Of a stretch of 36,160 bases of DNA, positions 9,901 through 18,359 are shown piece after piece. How positions within the stretch are numbered: position 1 is the stretch's first letter; each line of letters starts with the position of its first letter. Location: NCBI GenBank assembly GCA_014361015.1, contig JACIWJ010000014.1, positions 1 through 36,160 of the forward strand, given 5' to 3'. The DNA is from Candidatus Bipolaricaulota bacterium (GTDB lineage Bacteria > Bipolaricaulota > Bipolaricaulia > Bipolaricaulales > Bipolaricaulaceae). Under the pieces are notes generated by a model. It had not been told where the DNA came from. It worked only from the letters and a program-made list of their open reading frames with translations, and did no database searches. The translations under genes and the position numbers were made by a program.

Positions 9901-12900
9901 GCAGGGGACCCCGCGGTGTACAACCTCGGGGCCGAGGTCACGCTCCCGACCGGGATCAGCTACGTCTCCGGATCCACCGAGTGGCGGAAGAACGGCGGGA
10001 GCTGGTTCAGCGGCGACGATCCGATCATCCTGGGGTCGACGCTGACGTGGAGCGTAGACCAGATCCCGGGGGCGGACGAGCTGCGGTCCCGCCAGAACCT
10101 GGAGATCCGGTTCCAGATCCGGGCCGACTGCGCGTTCATCGGCGGATCACTCCCGTTCACGGTGTTCTACGAGAACGTGTGCAGCGCGCCGGGGTCCACC
10201 CCCGTGGGCACGTTCAACCTCCTGGCTCGTCAACCGCAGATCTCCGTCACGAAGACCCAGACCTCGCCCCCCGCCGGCAGCCCGCTCGACTGCGGCGGGA
10301 ACGTCACGTGGGAGATCGTGGTCCGGAACACCGGCCCGATCCCCGTGCCCTACGTCCTGGTCGAGGACGAGATGGCCCCCGGGTTCACCTACGTCTCGTC
10401 CAGCCCGCCCGGGACCAACCTGGGTTCGATCACGACCTGGGAGATCACGGATCTCCCCCTGAACGGGACGGCCACGTTCACCCTCACCGCGCAGGCGCCC
10501 GGGGCGGCGGATCCTTCGTGCACGGACCTCTCGAACACAGTGCGCGCCTCCTGGGGCTGCCCGCCTCCGGACCCGTGCCTCACCGATGTGCCGGCCTCGG
10601 CCACGACCGAGGGGACGCGGACCCCGACGGTAAGCCTGTCCACTTCCCTCAGCCCCAGCTCGATCGAGGCCTGCGGCGAGGCGACGTTCACCCTGACGAT
10701 CCAAAACACCTCCACAACCACCGCCCGGGCGGTGGATGCGCGGATCACGCTGCCCTCCGGGCTCTCCTATGTGCCGAACAGCACCGAGATCGACTGCGGA
10801 GCTGGTTTCGGGTGGGCTCCGGACCCAACGATCGCGGGGCAAGCCCTCATTTGGTACGACGAGACCGATCCCGGCTCGAACCTGTGCGCGGAGATCCCGC
10901 CCAGCGGCTCGGCGCAGGTCCGATTCCGTGTGAAGGGCAACTGCTACGTGACGGCGGGGAACGCCTCGATCCGGGTGTGGTACTACGACTGCTGTGAGAC
11001 AACGCAGCGCACAACCGATGCCTCGCGGTCGATCCCCCGGACCACACCCACGCTCACGATCACGAAGCTCCCTGCTACTGTACCTCTGGACTGTTTCGAT
11101 CCAGCCAACACCGCGACCTGGACGATTACCGTCACCAACACCGGAACCGCAAGCGCTGACTGGGTGAAGATCGTGGATACGTTGGGGGCCTACCTCGTCT
11201 ACGACGGTTCTTTCCCGGAGGCGAGCCCCGCCGGTGGGGGAACATGGGTCTGGGAACTTGGACCCCTTGCGCCCGGAGACTCGCACACGGTGGAACTCAC
11301 CGCCTATCTCAGCCAGCCGACGAACGACTGTAGCCTGGCACCGAGGACGAACACCGCCTCCGTTACCTGGGGCTGCGGTCCGGATTCGGACGATGGCTGC
11401 TTAGTCGGAGGGCCCGTGATCGCCACGGCCCGGGCCACGGTCCCCGATCTCACCATCACGCCCAGCAACATCACCCCTGTGCTGACCTGCATCGACGATG
11501 GGATCCACACCGGGCGGGTGAGCATCGTCGTCCGCAACACGGGCGACGCTCCGGTCACAGGGGACTTCAGGATGCGGGTGGAGGAAGCCGCTACAGGTTG
11601 GTGGCGAGAGGGATTCTTCGGCGCGGATTTTGGCGGAACACTACCCATAAACGCCAACTCGACCCGCACGGTCCACGTCGACGGTTGGCCCGTGTCGTGC
11701 CTGTCCTGCACCTACAGGTTCACCGTCACCTTGGACCTCGATAACGTCATCTGCGAGTGCAACGAGGCGAACAACGCCAACTCCCGGGATTGGACGATCA
11801 CGCTTCCCGACCTGACTGTGCGACGGGAGGACCTGGCCTTGACCTGCGCGGGGGACGGCCAGGTTTCGATCTCGGGCACGGTGACCCTCGGCAACGAGGG
11901 CTGCGGCAGCGCCCTCACCGCGAACGTGCCGATGCGGTTCACCCTCCGCGACGGAGCGGGCTGCCCCGAGACCGTGCTCCACACGTGGACCACCACGTTC
12001 ACCGGTGTCAACATCCCCGCGGGTGGCGAACAGACGTTCAACGTCAGCCACACGTTCCCGATCGACCTCTGTACGGCGGCCAGCGGCTGCACCGTGTCCC
12101 TCCTCATCGAGGCCGACTACACGGGTTCGATCTGCGAGTGCGACGGGACGAACAACACGCTGTGCACGGAGTTCGCCTGGAACATCCCCGACCTCACGGT
12201 GCGACGGGAGAACCTGTCCTTGACCTGCGCCGGGGACGGGCAGGTGTTGTTCACGGGCACGGTGACCCTCGGCAACGAGGGCTGCGGGCCGGCTGTGGGA
12301 ACCGAGAAAGCTCCGATCGAGGTTCAGTTCACCCTCTATGATCGCGCGGGGTGCACGGGAACCGTCCTCGCTCAAGGGCAGGAGAGCTTCCCACAGGCGG
12401 TCATTCCCGCGCAAGGCGAGTACACCTTCGCCATCGACCCCGCACTGTATACCGTGAACGCCTGCGAGATCGCCCAAGGGTGTGCGGTGTCAACGTTCAT
12501 CGAGGTCAACTACGCTGGCCTCATCTGCGAGTGCAACGGGCTAAACAACGGCTTGTGTGTGGATTTCCCGCTTGAGATCCCTGACCTGGCCGTGGTGGAG
12601 GTCGTTCCCGTGGTGGCGGACGCGTGCGCGCCGGGGAGGGTCGAGGTGACGGTGGCCAACGTCGGGTGCGTGGACAGCCCCGCGGGGACCGTAGTTCGAA
12701 TCGGCGGCGCGGCCACCGGAGAGATCCCGCTGCCGGCGATTCCCGCCGGAGGGACGGCCACAGTGACCGTGGACCTGAACGAGGTCCTCCCCTGCGGGTT
12801 CCACGAGGTCACGGCGACGGCGGACCCGGACGACGAGGTCTGTGAGTGCTCCTCGGCGAACAATGCCCTGGAGACGACGTTCACCGTGATCGACCCCGAC

Positions 12901-15189
12901 CTGACGATCACCGACCTCGTCGTCCTCTGCCAAGGCGACGGGAGCTTCGCCGTGACCGCTACGGTGCGCAACGTGGGGACCGAGGCCGCCCCACCGTCCA
13001 AGGCGAGGATCTGGGTCGATGGGGCGCTGTTCCACTTGATCGATGTGCCGGCCCTCGACATCGGTGCGACGTTCCCCATCTCCTACGTCACCCCACGCCT
13101 GAAGTGCGGCCTTGACTACCTGTTCACGCTGACGGTGGATGAGGACGACGCGATCTGCGAGTGCAACGCAGCGAACAACACCGCCGAAGCGCTGGTCGGC
13201 TGCCCATGCCCAGGTCTCGTTACGGGGAAGAGCACCACCCAGATCCTGCGAGCGGGAAACCCTGTCCCCACAGACTCTCCGGTCCAAGCCGGCGACCTCA
13301 TCACGTACACCCTGACCGTGAGGAACGTGGGCTCGGGTTGGGCGTTCAACGTGGACCTATGGGATCTGCTGCCGCTGGAGTTCACCTACATCACGGGAAG
13401 CACGAGCGCATCGTGGCCTAGCGGAAGCTCCGTAGCGGACCCGGTCGGCGGAACAGGCCCGTACCTCCAGTGGGACGTCTCTGCCACCCTTCTCCCCGGC
13501 GAAGTCCTGACCCTGACGTTCCAAGCGTTCGTGACGAGCGGGGTCGTTCAGGGATCCAGCTACACGAACACGATGGGCGCCACCGGCAACGAGGGCGAGG
13601 GGACACCCATCCCGCCGCACAGCGGCCTTCCCGGGGACGACGACCCTGACGACCAGAGCTCGGTCAGCCACCCCGCCGCGGTGCCCGCTCTGTCGCTGGA
13701 CAAGGCAATCACCGACGTCCTACGCGGCGGGGTGAGCCGCGGACCGGCGGGCCCCGTCGAGCCCGGGGACGTGATCGTCTACACGGTGACGATCCGCAAC
13801 GTGGGCTACGGCGTTGCCTACAACGTGGATTTCACGGACCTCCTGCCACCCCACGTGGTCTACGACACGTCGGGCGACGGGACGTACACCGTGGACAACC
13901 CACCGACGGGACCCGCACCGCTGGGAATCGCCGACGGCTCGTCCGGGTTGGTCACGGCTGACCTCTCCGCCACCCTCGCCGTAGGCGGCGCGCTCACCGC
14001 GGTGTACCGGGTGCGCGTCCTGAGCACCGCCTCCCAGGGAGTGGAGTTGGTGAACTACGCGGTGACCACCGGCGAAGACGGAGCGGGAACGCCGATACCC
14101 GAATTCAACGACGACGTGAGCGACACCTATCCCGACCGCGACTCCACCCGGATCGGCGTTGTGGAGCCCGGCCTCGCCCTGGACAAGGAGATCATCGACG
14201 TCCTGCGCGGCGGGGTGAGCATCTGGCCAACCCCGATCGTCCTGTGGGGGGACGTGATCGTGTACCGGGTGACGGTTCGCAACGTAGGCCTCGGCACCGC
14301 CTACGACGTGGGCCTGACCGATGAGCTCCCGTTCGGGGTGGCCTACGACACGACGCACGGGGAGGGAACCTACACCGTGGACAGCCCTGCCTCCGCGGGG
14401 GGCCTGGGAATCACGGACGGGGCCACCGGCCTCATCTCCGCGCCACTTGGGGTCCAGCTCGGCGGTGGAGGAACGCTTGTCGCCGTCTACCGTGTTCGCG
14501 TGACCCCGGAAGCAGTGCCGGGTTCGTTCCTGACGAACCTCGCCACGGTCACGGGCGAAGACGGCGCCGGGACTCCCATTCCCGAGTTCAACCCCGACGT
14601 GGACGATGAGTACCCGGACCAGGATTCAACCACGATCCGTCTGGGTGCCCCAGCGCTGACCACAGACAAGGCGTACCACTGCGAGCCGTGCGACCCCTGT
14701 GCGCCTGAACCCGCGGACTGCGCCCCGTGCGCGGAGGAGCCGATCCCCGTCCGCGTAGGGGACCTCGTGCGCTTCCAGCTTACGGTGACCAACGTGGGGT
14801 ACAGTACTGCCTACGCTATTGTGGTGGAGGATCACCTTCCGAAAGGGTTCGTGTACGTCGCAGAGTCGGCAACCCTCTCCTGGCCCGGCGGGAGAACCCA
14901 GCTCGAACCGATACTGGGAGAGGACTCCGTTCTCACCTGGATCACCGGTCTAGCCCTGGACACTGGGGAGAGCTTGACCATTGTCTTCGCTGCCCAGATG
15001 ACGGAGGGCGCTTCAGTGGGCGAGGAGGTCGTGAACGTGATGCGGGCTGAGGGCGTGGACGCGTTCAACGTGCCGATCCCCGCCGACTCGAGCATGTTCG
15101 TTATCGAGGACGAGGACCCTGAGGACTCCTCGTCCCTGCGGCTCCTCATCCTGCCGCCCCCCCCGGCGTCGTCAGGAGGTGGGCGATGA
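6919..15189 (+). CDS. giant secreted multidomain protein: about 11 DUF11-like Ig modules, 5 CARDB modules, 4 C-terminal DUF11 modules
   Basis: Signal peptide MPMRKRGIGALLVGVGVFAACGVQAQ; repeated GDxxTWTIxVxNTGxGPAYxVxVxDxLGxGLxYVSS; five (I/V)CEC(N/D/S)xxNN loops; no LPXTG or TM at the C terminus. Confidence 0.93.
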   Translation: MPMRKRGIGALLVGVGVFAACGVQAQVVALTGPTEMGRCEQATFTIAFTADPIQTASAIAFTATRPNVGFAYVADSGLVKLHDGAVVVVEPTPSGLNLVWDLDLLLGYSYALPPGETVTVEFALATGCTTVSGTLEARVDFDLDGVGSWISDSQPVEILPGAVRVEKLPSVTSAGVGDEATWTLRVENTGLGPIYNVVVTDVLGSGLAYVSSNPVGDNLGQTITWDKTQVPELGEILPGDWVDIAITARVVGCSDLRNRADVRFGCDDGSVCFDTAVQGGTATASILLVPRNPLLSWTPPTIALPYCAPSGVFVNLPVSNVGEGTAYNVRMCMSCDPLVVSDVGAGATYLGGCFVLDDPIPAGETFNLTFTVSVPDGWDWCAGGPSGTVLCQTIYENVCGEEFRPPSQVGSFSTTYGPDGPPSLSVSLSGAGAMYICTTEEYDLSVSFSGLDHCGSGATSDISVVVNVPTGFTVADSGDGTWVPGGDGTGGTISWTTPPTTPLSTSFALSAPGRLQCGQVGTLTATATATDCCGCGISASDSAPIAVQCYQLVTTNRTATPSTQEKCGEITYTNTYTFASSGPAIYFTDLTFTAYAENLQQYVAGSLEITVDGVPKDPVNVMDATPGGSLEIEGIHDSSLVWGKTLVISYRLKFTPASSPTSCPSSYSFYTWTTLDLGPGCTTGDDCTQPCQVTETLVVTATTPSMSVAIAGLPTDFVDPCGTYTVTVTLTKTSVPDPHNVRLRLSSLNYYIVDLASIGCSGVCPTSSVPTEYGDYYEWEYGSSFVGEPNGAQSVLTFQVRKRCGPGRELSATALFTDSCEYSSCSVSASRTPLFLRQPLLYGSKTPEVIYATQNPVTWTIYVTNGGAGPAYEVWVDDLLGNGLEYVSSTADPDVQTYPNEDHMGGGINGVSWRIPVIAPGATRTLTVTARMTSCTELSNWVQAGVGCGGEDCLVSAPDTATVVIPTTNIVATASTNSPISTCATQYATITIRNAGDPAVYNLGAEVTLPTGISYVSGSTEWRKNGGSWFSGDDPIILGSTLTWSVDQIPGADELRSRQNLEIRFQIRADCAFIGGSLPFTVFYENVCSAPGSTPVGTFNLLARQPQISVTKTQTSPPAGSPLDCGGNVTWEIVVRNTGPIPVPYVLVEDEMAPGFTYVSSSPPGTNLGSITTWEITDLPLNGTATFTLTAQAPGAADPSCTDLSNTVRASWGCPPPDPCLTDVPASATTEGTRTPTVSLSTSLSPSSIEACGEATFTLTIQNTSTTTARAVDARITLPSGLSYVPNSTEIDCGAGFGWAPDPTIAGQALIWYDETDPGSNLCAEIPPSGSAQVRFRVKGNCYVTAGNASIRVWYYDCCETTQRTTDASRSIPRTTPTLTITKLPATVPLDCFDPANTATWTITVTNTGTASADWVKIVDTLGAYLVYDGSFPEASPAGGGTWVWELGPLAPGDSHTVELTAYLSQPTNDCSLAPRTNTASVTWGCGPDSDDGCLVGGPVIATARATVPDLTITPSNITPVLTCIDDGIHTGRVSIVVRNTGDAPVTGDFRMRVEEAATGWWREGFFGADFGGTLPINANSTRTVHVDGWPVSCLSCTYRFTVTLDLDNVICECNEANNANSRDWTITLPDLTVRREDLALTCAGDGQVSISGTVTLGNEGCGSALTANVPMRFTLRDGAGCPETVLHTWTTTFTGVNIPAGGEQTFNVSHTFPIDLCTAASGCTVSLLIEADYTGSICECDGTNNTLCTEFAWNIPDLTVRRENLSLTCAGDGQVLFTGTVTLGNEGCGPAVGTEKAPIEVQFTLYDRAGCTGTVLAQGQESFPQAVIPAQGEYTFAIDPALYTVNACEIAQGCAVSTFIEVNYAGLICECNGLNNGLCVDFPLEIPDLAVVEVVPVVADACAPGRVEVTVANVGCVDSPAGTVVRIGGAATGEIPLPAIPAGGTATVTVDLNEVLPCGFHEVTATADPDDEVCECSSANNALETTFTVIDPDLTITDLVVLCQGDGSFAVTATVRNVGTEAAPPSKARIWVDGALFHLIDVPALDIGATFPISYVTPRLKCGLDYLFTLTVDEDDAICECNAANNTAEALVGCPCPGLVTGKSTTQILRAGNPVPTDSPVQAGDLITYTLTVRNVGSGWAFNVDLWDLLPLEFTYITGSTSASWPSGSSVADPVGGTGPYLQWDVSATLLPGEVLTLTFQAFVTSGVVQGSSYTNTMGATGNEGEGTPIPPHSGLPGDDDPDDQSSVSHPAAVPALSLDKAITDVLRGGVSRGPAGPVEPGDVIVYTVTIRNVGYGVAYNVDFTDLLPPHVVYDTSGDGTYTVDNPPTGPAPLGIADGSSGLVTADLSATLAVGGALTAVYRVRVLSTASQGVELVNYAVTTGEDGAGTPIPEFNDDVSDTYPDRDSTRIGVVEPGLALDKEIIDVLRGGVSIWPTPIVLWGDVIVYRVTVRNVGLGTAYDVGLTDELPFGVAYDTTHGEGTYTVDSPASAGGLGITDGATGLISAPLGVQLGGGGTLVAVYRVRVTPEAVPGSFLTNLATVTGEDGAGTPIPEFNPDVDDEYPDQDSTTIRLGAPALTTDKAYHCEPCDPCAPEPADCAPCAEEPIPVRVGDLVRFQLTVTNVGYSTAYAIVVEDHLPKGFVYVAESATLSWPGGRTQLEPILGEDSVLTWITGLALDTGESLTIVFAAQMTEGASVGEEVVNVMRAEGVDAFNVPIPADSSMFVIEDEDPEDSSSLRLLILPPPPASSGGGR
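11449..13215 (+). repeat. array of five CARDB-type modules inside the giant CDS
   Basis: PDLT(V/I) module starts and recurring ICECNEANN/ICECDGTNN/ICECNGLNN/VCECSSANN/ICECNAANN; 34-nt exact match 11873-11906 = 12254-12287 at 381-bp offset. Confidence 0.8.
13216..15150 (+). repeat. array of four long C-terminal DUF11 modules with a ~480-bp period
   Basis: DKAITDVLRGGVS (from 13696) and DKEIIDVLRGGVS (from 14179) are offset 483 bp; GDLITYTLTVRNVG/GDVIVYTVTIRNVG/GDVIVYRVTVRNVG/GDLVRFQLTVTNVG. Confidence 0.82.
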
Positions 15190-16556
15190 CGCGGTGTCTC
15201 GAGCGAGCCGGGGCGCTGGGCGGACGGTTCCGCCGGACGGGCCCCGCGCGGCGGGCGGGGTTGGGTCTCCTCCTCCTCGGGCTGGCGGGTCTGTCGGGGG
15301 CTGCCCTGGCCACGCACACGATCCGAGTCGAGGTCGAGCCGGCCCGTGCGGGGACCGTGTTCGGGGCCGGGACATACGAGGAGGGGGGACCGGTCCTTCT
15401 GTCCGCGCTCCCCGACCGCGGGTTCGAGTTCACCGGTTGGTTCGAAGACGGCGTGGAGCTCTCCACCTCCCCGGCCCTGGAGCTCAGCGCTGACCGGGAC
15501 CGGACCTTGGTCGCCCGGTTCCGCCCGACCCTCGGGTTCGCGGGGATCGCCGGCTCGGGGAAGGGCGAGCTGACCCTCCTTCCCTCCCCCGAGCTCCGGT
15601 CGAGCCGGCTCGAGGTCCGCCCCCGGTTACGGTTCGGTCCGGACGCGTGGGACCTCCGCCTCGTCGCCGCGTTCGCCGAGGACGGGTGGCGCGACGCCCA
15701 ACTCCACTTCAGCGGGGCCTGGCAGGGCCTCCGGTTCGGAACTGGGCTCTTCTTCGACCCCCAGGGCCCCCTCTACCGCTCCGGGTACGCCATGGCCTCG
15801 GGACGGTGGGACGACCTCCGGTGGGGATTGCGCGTGACCCACTACCCCCTCTCCGGAACCCCACCTGCCCCGTACCTCCTCTACGCCTTGACCTTGAGCA
15901 CGTCCGCCGTCTCCGTGAGTCTGCGCGGGGAGGAGCGAGACGGGTTCCGGTTCAAGGACGTCCTCGTCCGCCTTCCAGGGTTCGACCTCTGCTGTGGCCT
16001 CCGTCCCCACGCTACGCTCTCCGTGACGAAGGAGGGGTTCGCGTACCTCCGGGCCGGGTTGACGGGCCTCCCCAGCCCGTGCCCCGGCCTGAGCCTGGAC
16101 GTCGCAATCACGTTCTCTGTGGACCAGAAAGCGCTCGAGGTCTCTCCCCGCTGGAGCCCCTACTGCGACGCCTGCGTCACAGTGCATGGGGATGCGCTGT
16201 GGGACAGCGAGTCCTCCCGCTGGGAGGGACTCGCCCTGTACGGATACAAGATCCGGTGCTGCTTCCCCGACGCCTCGATCGAGTTCGTCACGGCGTTCGA
16301 TCCAAGCCGAGTCCCGGGCGGATTCCAGGGCGACGAGTTCGAGTATGTGAAGGTCAACGTCTGTGGATCGGCCTGTTGCGGTGAGACGTACTCGTTCGAT
16401 GCGATCGCGTTCTTCTCCCCGACGGGCCTGTTCGGGCTCTCGCGGGTCAAGACCACCCTCTCGGTCCCCCTCCTCCCTTCGTTCGTCCTGACCCCGACCC
16501 TGGAAGTGGAGGCGGGAGGAGCCGCGCTGAGCGTCGGCTGGGAGCTCCGGTTCTAG
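15186..16556 (+). CDS. exported protein: InlB B-repeat-like domain followed by a probable outer-membrane beta-barrel/beta-rich domain
   Basis: Signal LGLLLLGLAGLSGAALA; VEPARAGTVFGAGTYEEGGPVLLSALPDRGFEFTGWFEDG; amphipathic strands; C-terminal ALSVGWELRF. Confidence 0.72.
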   Translation: MTRCLERAGALGGRFRRTGPARRAGLGLLLLGLAGLSGAALATHTIRVEVEPARAGTVFGAGTYEEGGPVLLSALPDRGFEFTGWFEDGVELSTSPALELSADRDRTLVARFRPTLGFAGIAGSGKGELTLLPSPELRSSRLEVRPRLRFGPDAWDLRLVAAFAEDGWRDAQLHFSGAWQGLRFGTGLFFDPQGPLYRSGYAMASGRWDDLRWGLRVTHYPLSGTPPAPYLLYALTLSTSAVSVSLRGEERDGFRFKDVLVRLPGFDLCCGLRPHATLSVTKEGFAYLRAGLTGLPSPCPGLSLDVAITFSVDQKALEVSPRWSPYCDACVTVHGDALWDSESSRWEGLALYGYKIRCCFPDASIEFVTAFDPSRVPGGFQGDEFEYVKVNVCGSACCGETYSFDAIAFFSPTGLFGLSRVKTTLSVPLLPSFVLTPTLEVEAGGAALSVGWELRF

Positions 16557-17746
16557 CGCTCCGCCAGGAAGAGCCCGTGGAACAGGGACAGCACGGCCCG
16601 ATGGTGGCCCGGGACGAGGACGTGGTGGTTCCCCAGCGGCTCCCGGAGAACGCGTTCCAGGGCTCCCTTCGCCATCTTGAACACGACCTGGGTTCGGCAG
16701 AGGTCCTCCCGGCCCACCTGCTCGGGCAGGACCGACCCCTCGGCGAAGAACCCCTCCTCCAACCCCTTTCCCCCGAACCGGACGAGGGTGTAGGGGCCCG
16801 GGCGGACCCGCCCCGCCACGGCGAGGCCGAGCCCCGACTCGAAGTGGGTCCGCAAGCGGTAGGAGGCGACGAGAGAGAGGGGCACCGTGCAATGGGCGAG
16901 GACGAGCCGTCCCCGCTTGAGGTCGAGATCAGCGGGGTTGGCGAGGAACCCCGGGCCGCCGGTGAGTTCCTGAGCCACCATCAGGGCGAGGAGCGCCGGG
17001 AGGTCCCCCTCGCAGCCACCTGGAATCCCGGCATCGGACAGGCACCCCAGTGCCCAGCACGCCGTCATCCGGTGGGGGAGAAGCCCGAAGCACGCGATCG
17101 TCAGGGCATCGAGCCTCCGTTCCTCGACCAGCTGCCGGAGCGCGAGGTGGACCGTGGCCCCCATCCTGCGCTCCCCGTCACCGATCCCGTCCCCCACCCC
17201 CTCCACAGGGGAGGCGACCCCGGACACCCGGCTGAGCACGTCCGCAAGCGAGATCGGGACCACCTCGATCCCCAGCCTGTCCCCGAACCGGGGAGGGTCG
17301 GGAGAGCTCGCGACGAGCCACGGGGAGGGCTCGCCCACAAGTCCGACCCGCTTCCCGCGCAAGGAGCGGGCAAGGGCAACCGCCCGGGCGAGGAGCGGCA
17401 GATCCCCCTCCCCGGTCCCAAGGTGGACCAAGCGAACCGTTCGACCCTCCTGCCGCAGCCGGGCGGCGATTTCCAGGGCCGCGGGGAGGGAGTTGTTCCC
17501 GGGATGGGAGAGGAGGACAATGGGCCCCGTCACCCGCTCCGCGAACGCCACCGCCTCCCGCTCCGTGCCACCGGTGAGGACGAGGAGAAGGTGGGCCGGC
17601 TCGGTCACGATCGTGTCCGCATCCGTGACCACCAGTTCCACCGCCTCCCGCTCCCGGAACCCCTCCACCACGCGACGGGCCAAGTCCACCCATGCGCCGT
17701 GGAGGGCCGACGCGAGGGGGAGCACCGGCAAGCACACGTCAGCCAT
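16553..17746 (-). CDS. L-fucose isomerase-like protein
   Basis: 397 aa; LLTGGTE/PIVLLSHPGNNSLPAALE/LTIACFGLLPHRMTACWALGCLSDAGIPGGCEGDLPALLALMVAQELTGGPGFLANP resembles FucI-like proteins. Confidence 0.72.
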   Translation of the reverse strand: MADVCLPVLPLASALHGAWVDLARRVVEGFREREAVELVVTDADTIVTEPAHLLLVLTGGTEREAVAFAERVTGPIVLLSHPGNNSLPAALEIAARLRQEGRTVRLVHLGTGEGDLPLLARAVALARSLRGKRVGLVGEPSPWLVASSPDPPRFGDRLGIEVVPISLADVLSRVSGVASPVEGVGDGIGDGERRMGATVHLALRQLVEERRLDALTIACFGLLPHRMTACWALGCLSDAGIPGGCEGDLPALLALMVAQELTGGPGFLANPADLDLKRGRLVLAHCTVPLSLVASYRLRTHFESGLGLAVAGRVRPGPYTLVRFGGKGLEEGFFAEGSVLPEQVGREDLCRTQVVFKMAKGALERVLREPLGNHHVLVPGHHRAVLSLFHGLFLAER

Positions 17747-18074
17747 CGCGTGCGGACGGAGGGAGGGGGGAACCGAGGGGACCCGCGAGGACGAACGTGA
17801 GCCTGGGCACCCGACGCACGGTCAGCCGGTGGGCGAGCCGCGTCCGGATGAACCCCCGATCATGAACGAGGGCCGCCCGCGCCCTCTCCACATCGTCAAC
17901 GCCCCCCTGCACCGCGACGGCCACCACCGCCTCCTCCCCATCGGGGGACAGTCGGACCCCCATCACGGTCGGCAGGGCGACGCGGAGGGCAGGATCCTTC
18001 ACCTCGAACTCGAGGATCTCCGCTACCTCGCGGGCGATCGACGACGCGAACCGAGAGCGGCGATAGGGAGCCAT
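17739..18074 (-). CDS. rbfA: ribosome-binding factor A
   Basis: MAPYRRSRFASSIAREVAEILEFEVKDPALR...VMGVRLSPDGEEAVVAVAV; position downstream of infB; alternative GTG start at 18077. Confidence 0.82.
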   Translation of the reverse strand: MAPYRRSRFASSIAREVAEILEFEVKDPALRVALPTVMGVRLSPDGEEAVVAVAVQGGVDDVERARAALVHDRGFIRTRLAHRLTVRRVPRLTFVLAGPLGSPLPPSARDG

Positions 18075-18355
18075 CACAGGATGGAGAGGTCGTGCCCCTC
18101 GACGTAGTAATCCCGATTCCGGTCGAGCGCGTCGAGGAGCTTCGTCAGCACCTCATCGGTGTGACCACGGGCGTTGGAGAGGTAAGCGAATCCGAGGACC
18201 GCGCGCTTGGGATCGTCCAAGCCATCCAGCTCCGCCGCCGACACGTTGAACTCCCGCCTCGCCCGGGCGAGGATCGCGGCCACCACCGACCGCTTTTCCT
18301 TTAGGGTCCTCGTGCCGGGGAGCCTCAGCCGTACCTGAAGCACGCCCACAGGCAT
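18074..18355 (-). CDS. DUF503 (YlxP-like) protein
   Basis: MPVGVLQVRLRLPGTRTLKEKRSVVAAILARARREFNVSAAELDGLDDPKRAVLGFAYLSN. Confidence 0.88.
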   Translation of the reverse strand: MPVGVLQVRLRLPGTRTLKEKRSVVAAILARARREFNVSAAELDGLDDPKRAVLGFAYLSNARGHTDEVLTKLLDALDRNRDYYVEGHDLSIL

Positions 18356-18359
18356 CGCC

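Noticed and set aside
8263-11286. Large minus-strand ORFs (454 aa and 379 aa) and the 412-aa plus-strand ORF inside the giant gene
   Set aside because: Shadow ORFs typical of high-GC coding DNA; His/Arg/Gly-biased translations and no recognisable domains
11449-15150. Repeats considered as mobile-element or CRISPR signal
   Set aside because: In-frame protein module duplications; no terminal inverted repeats, transposase or spacer structure
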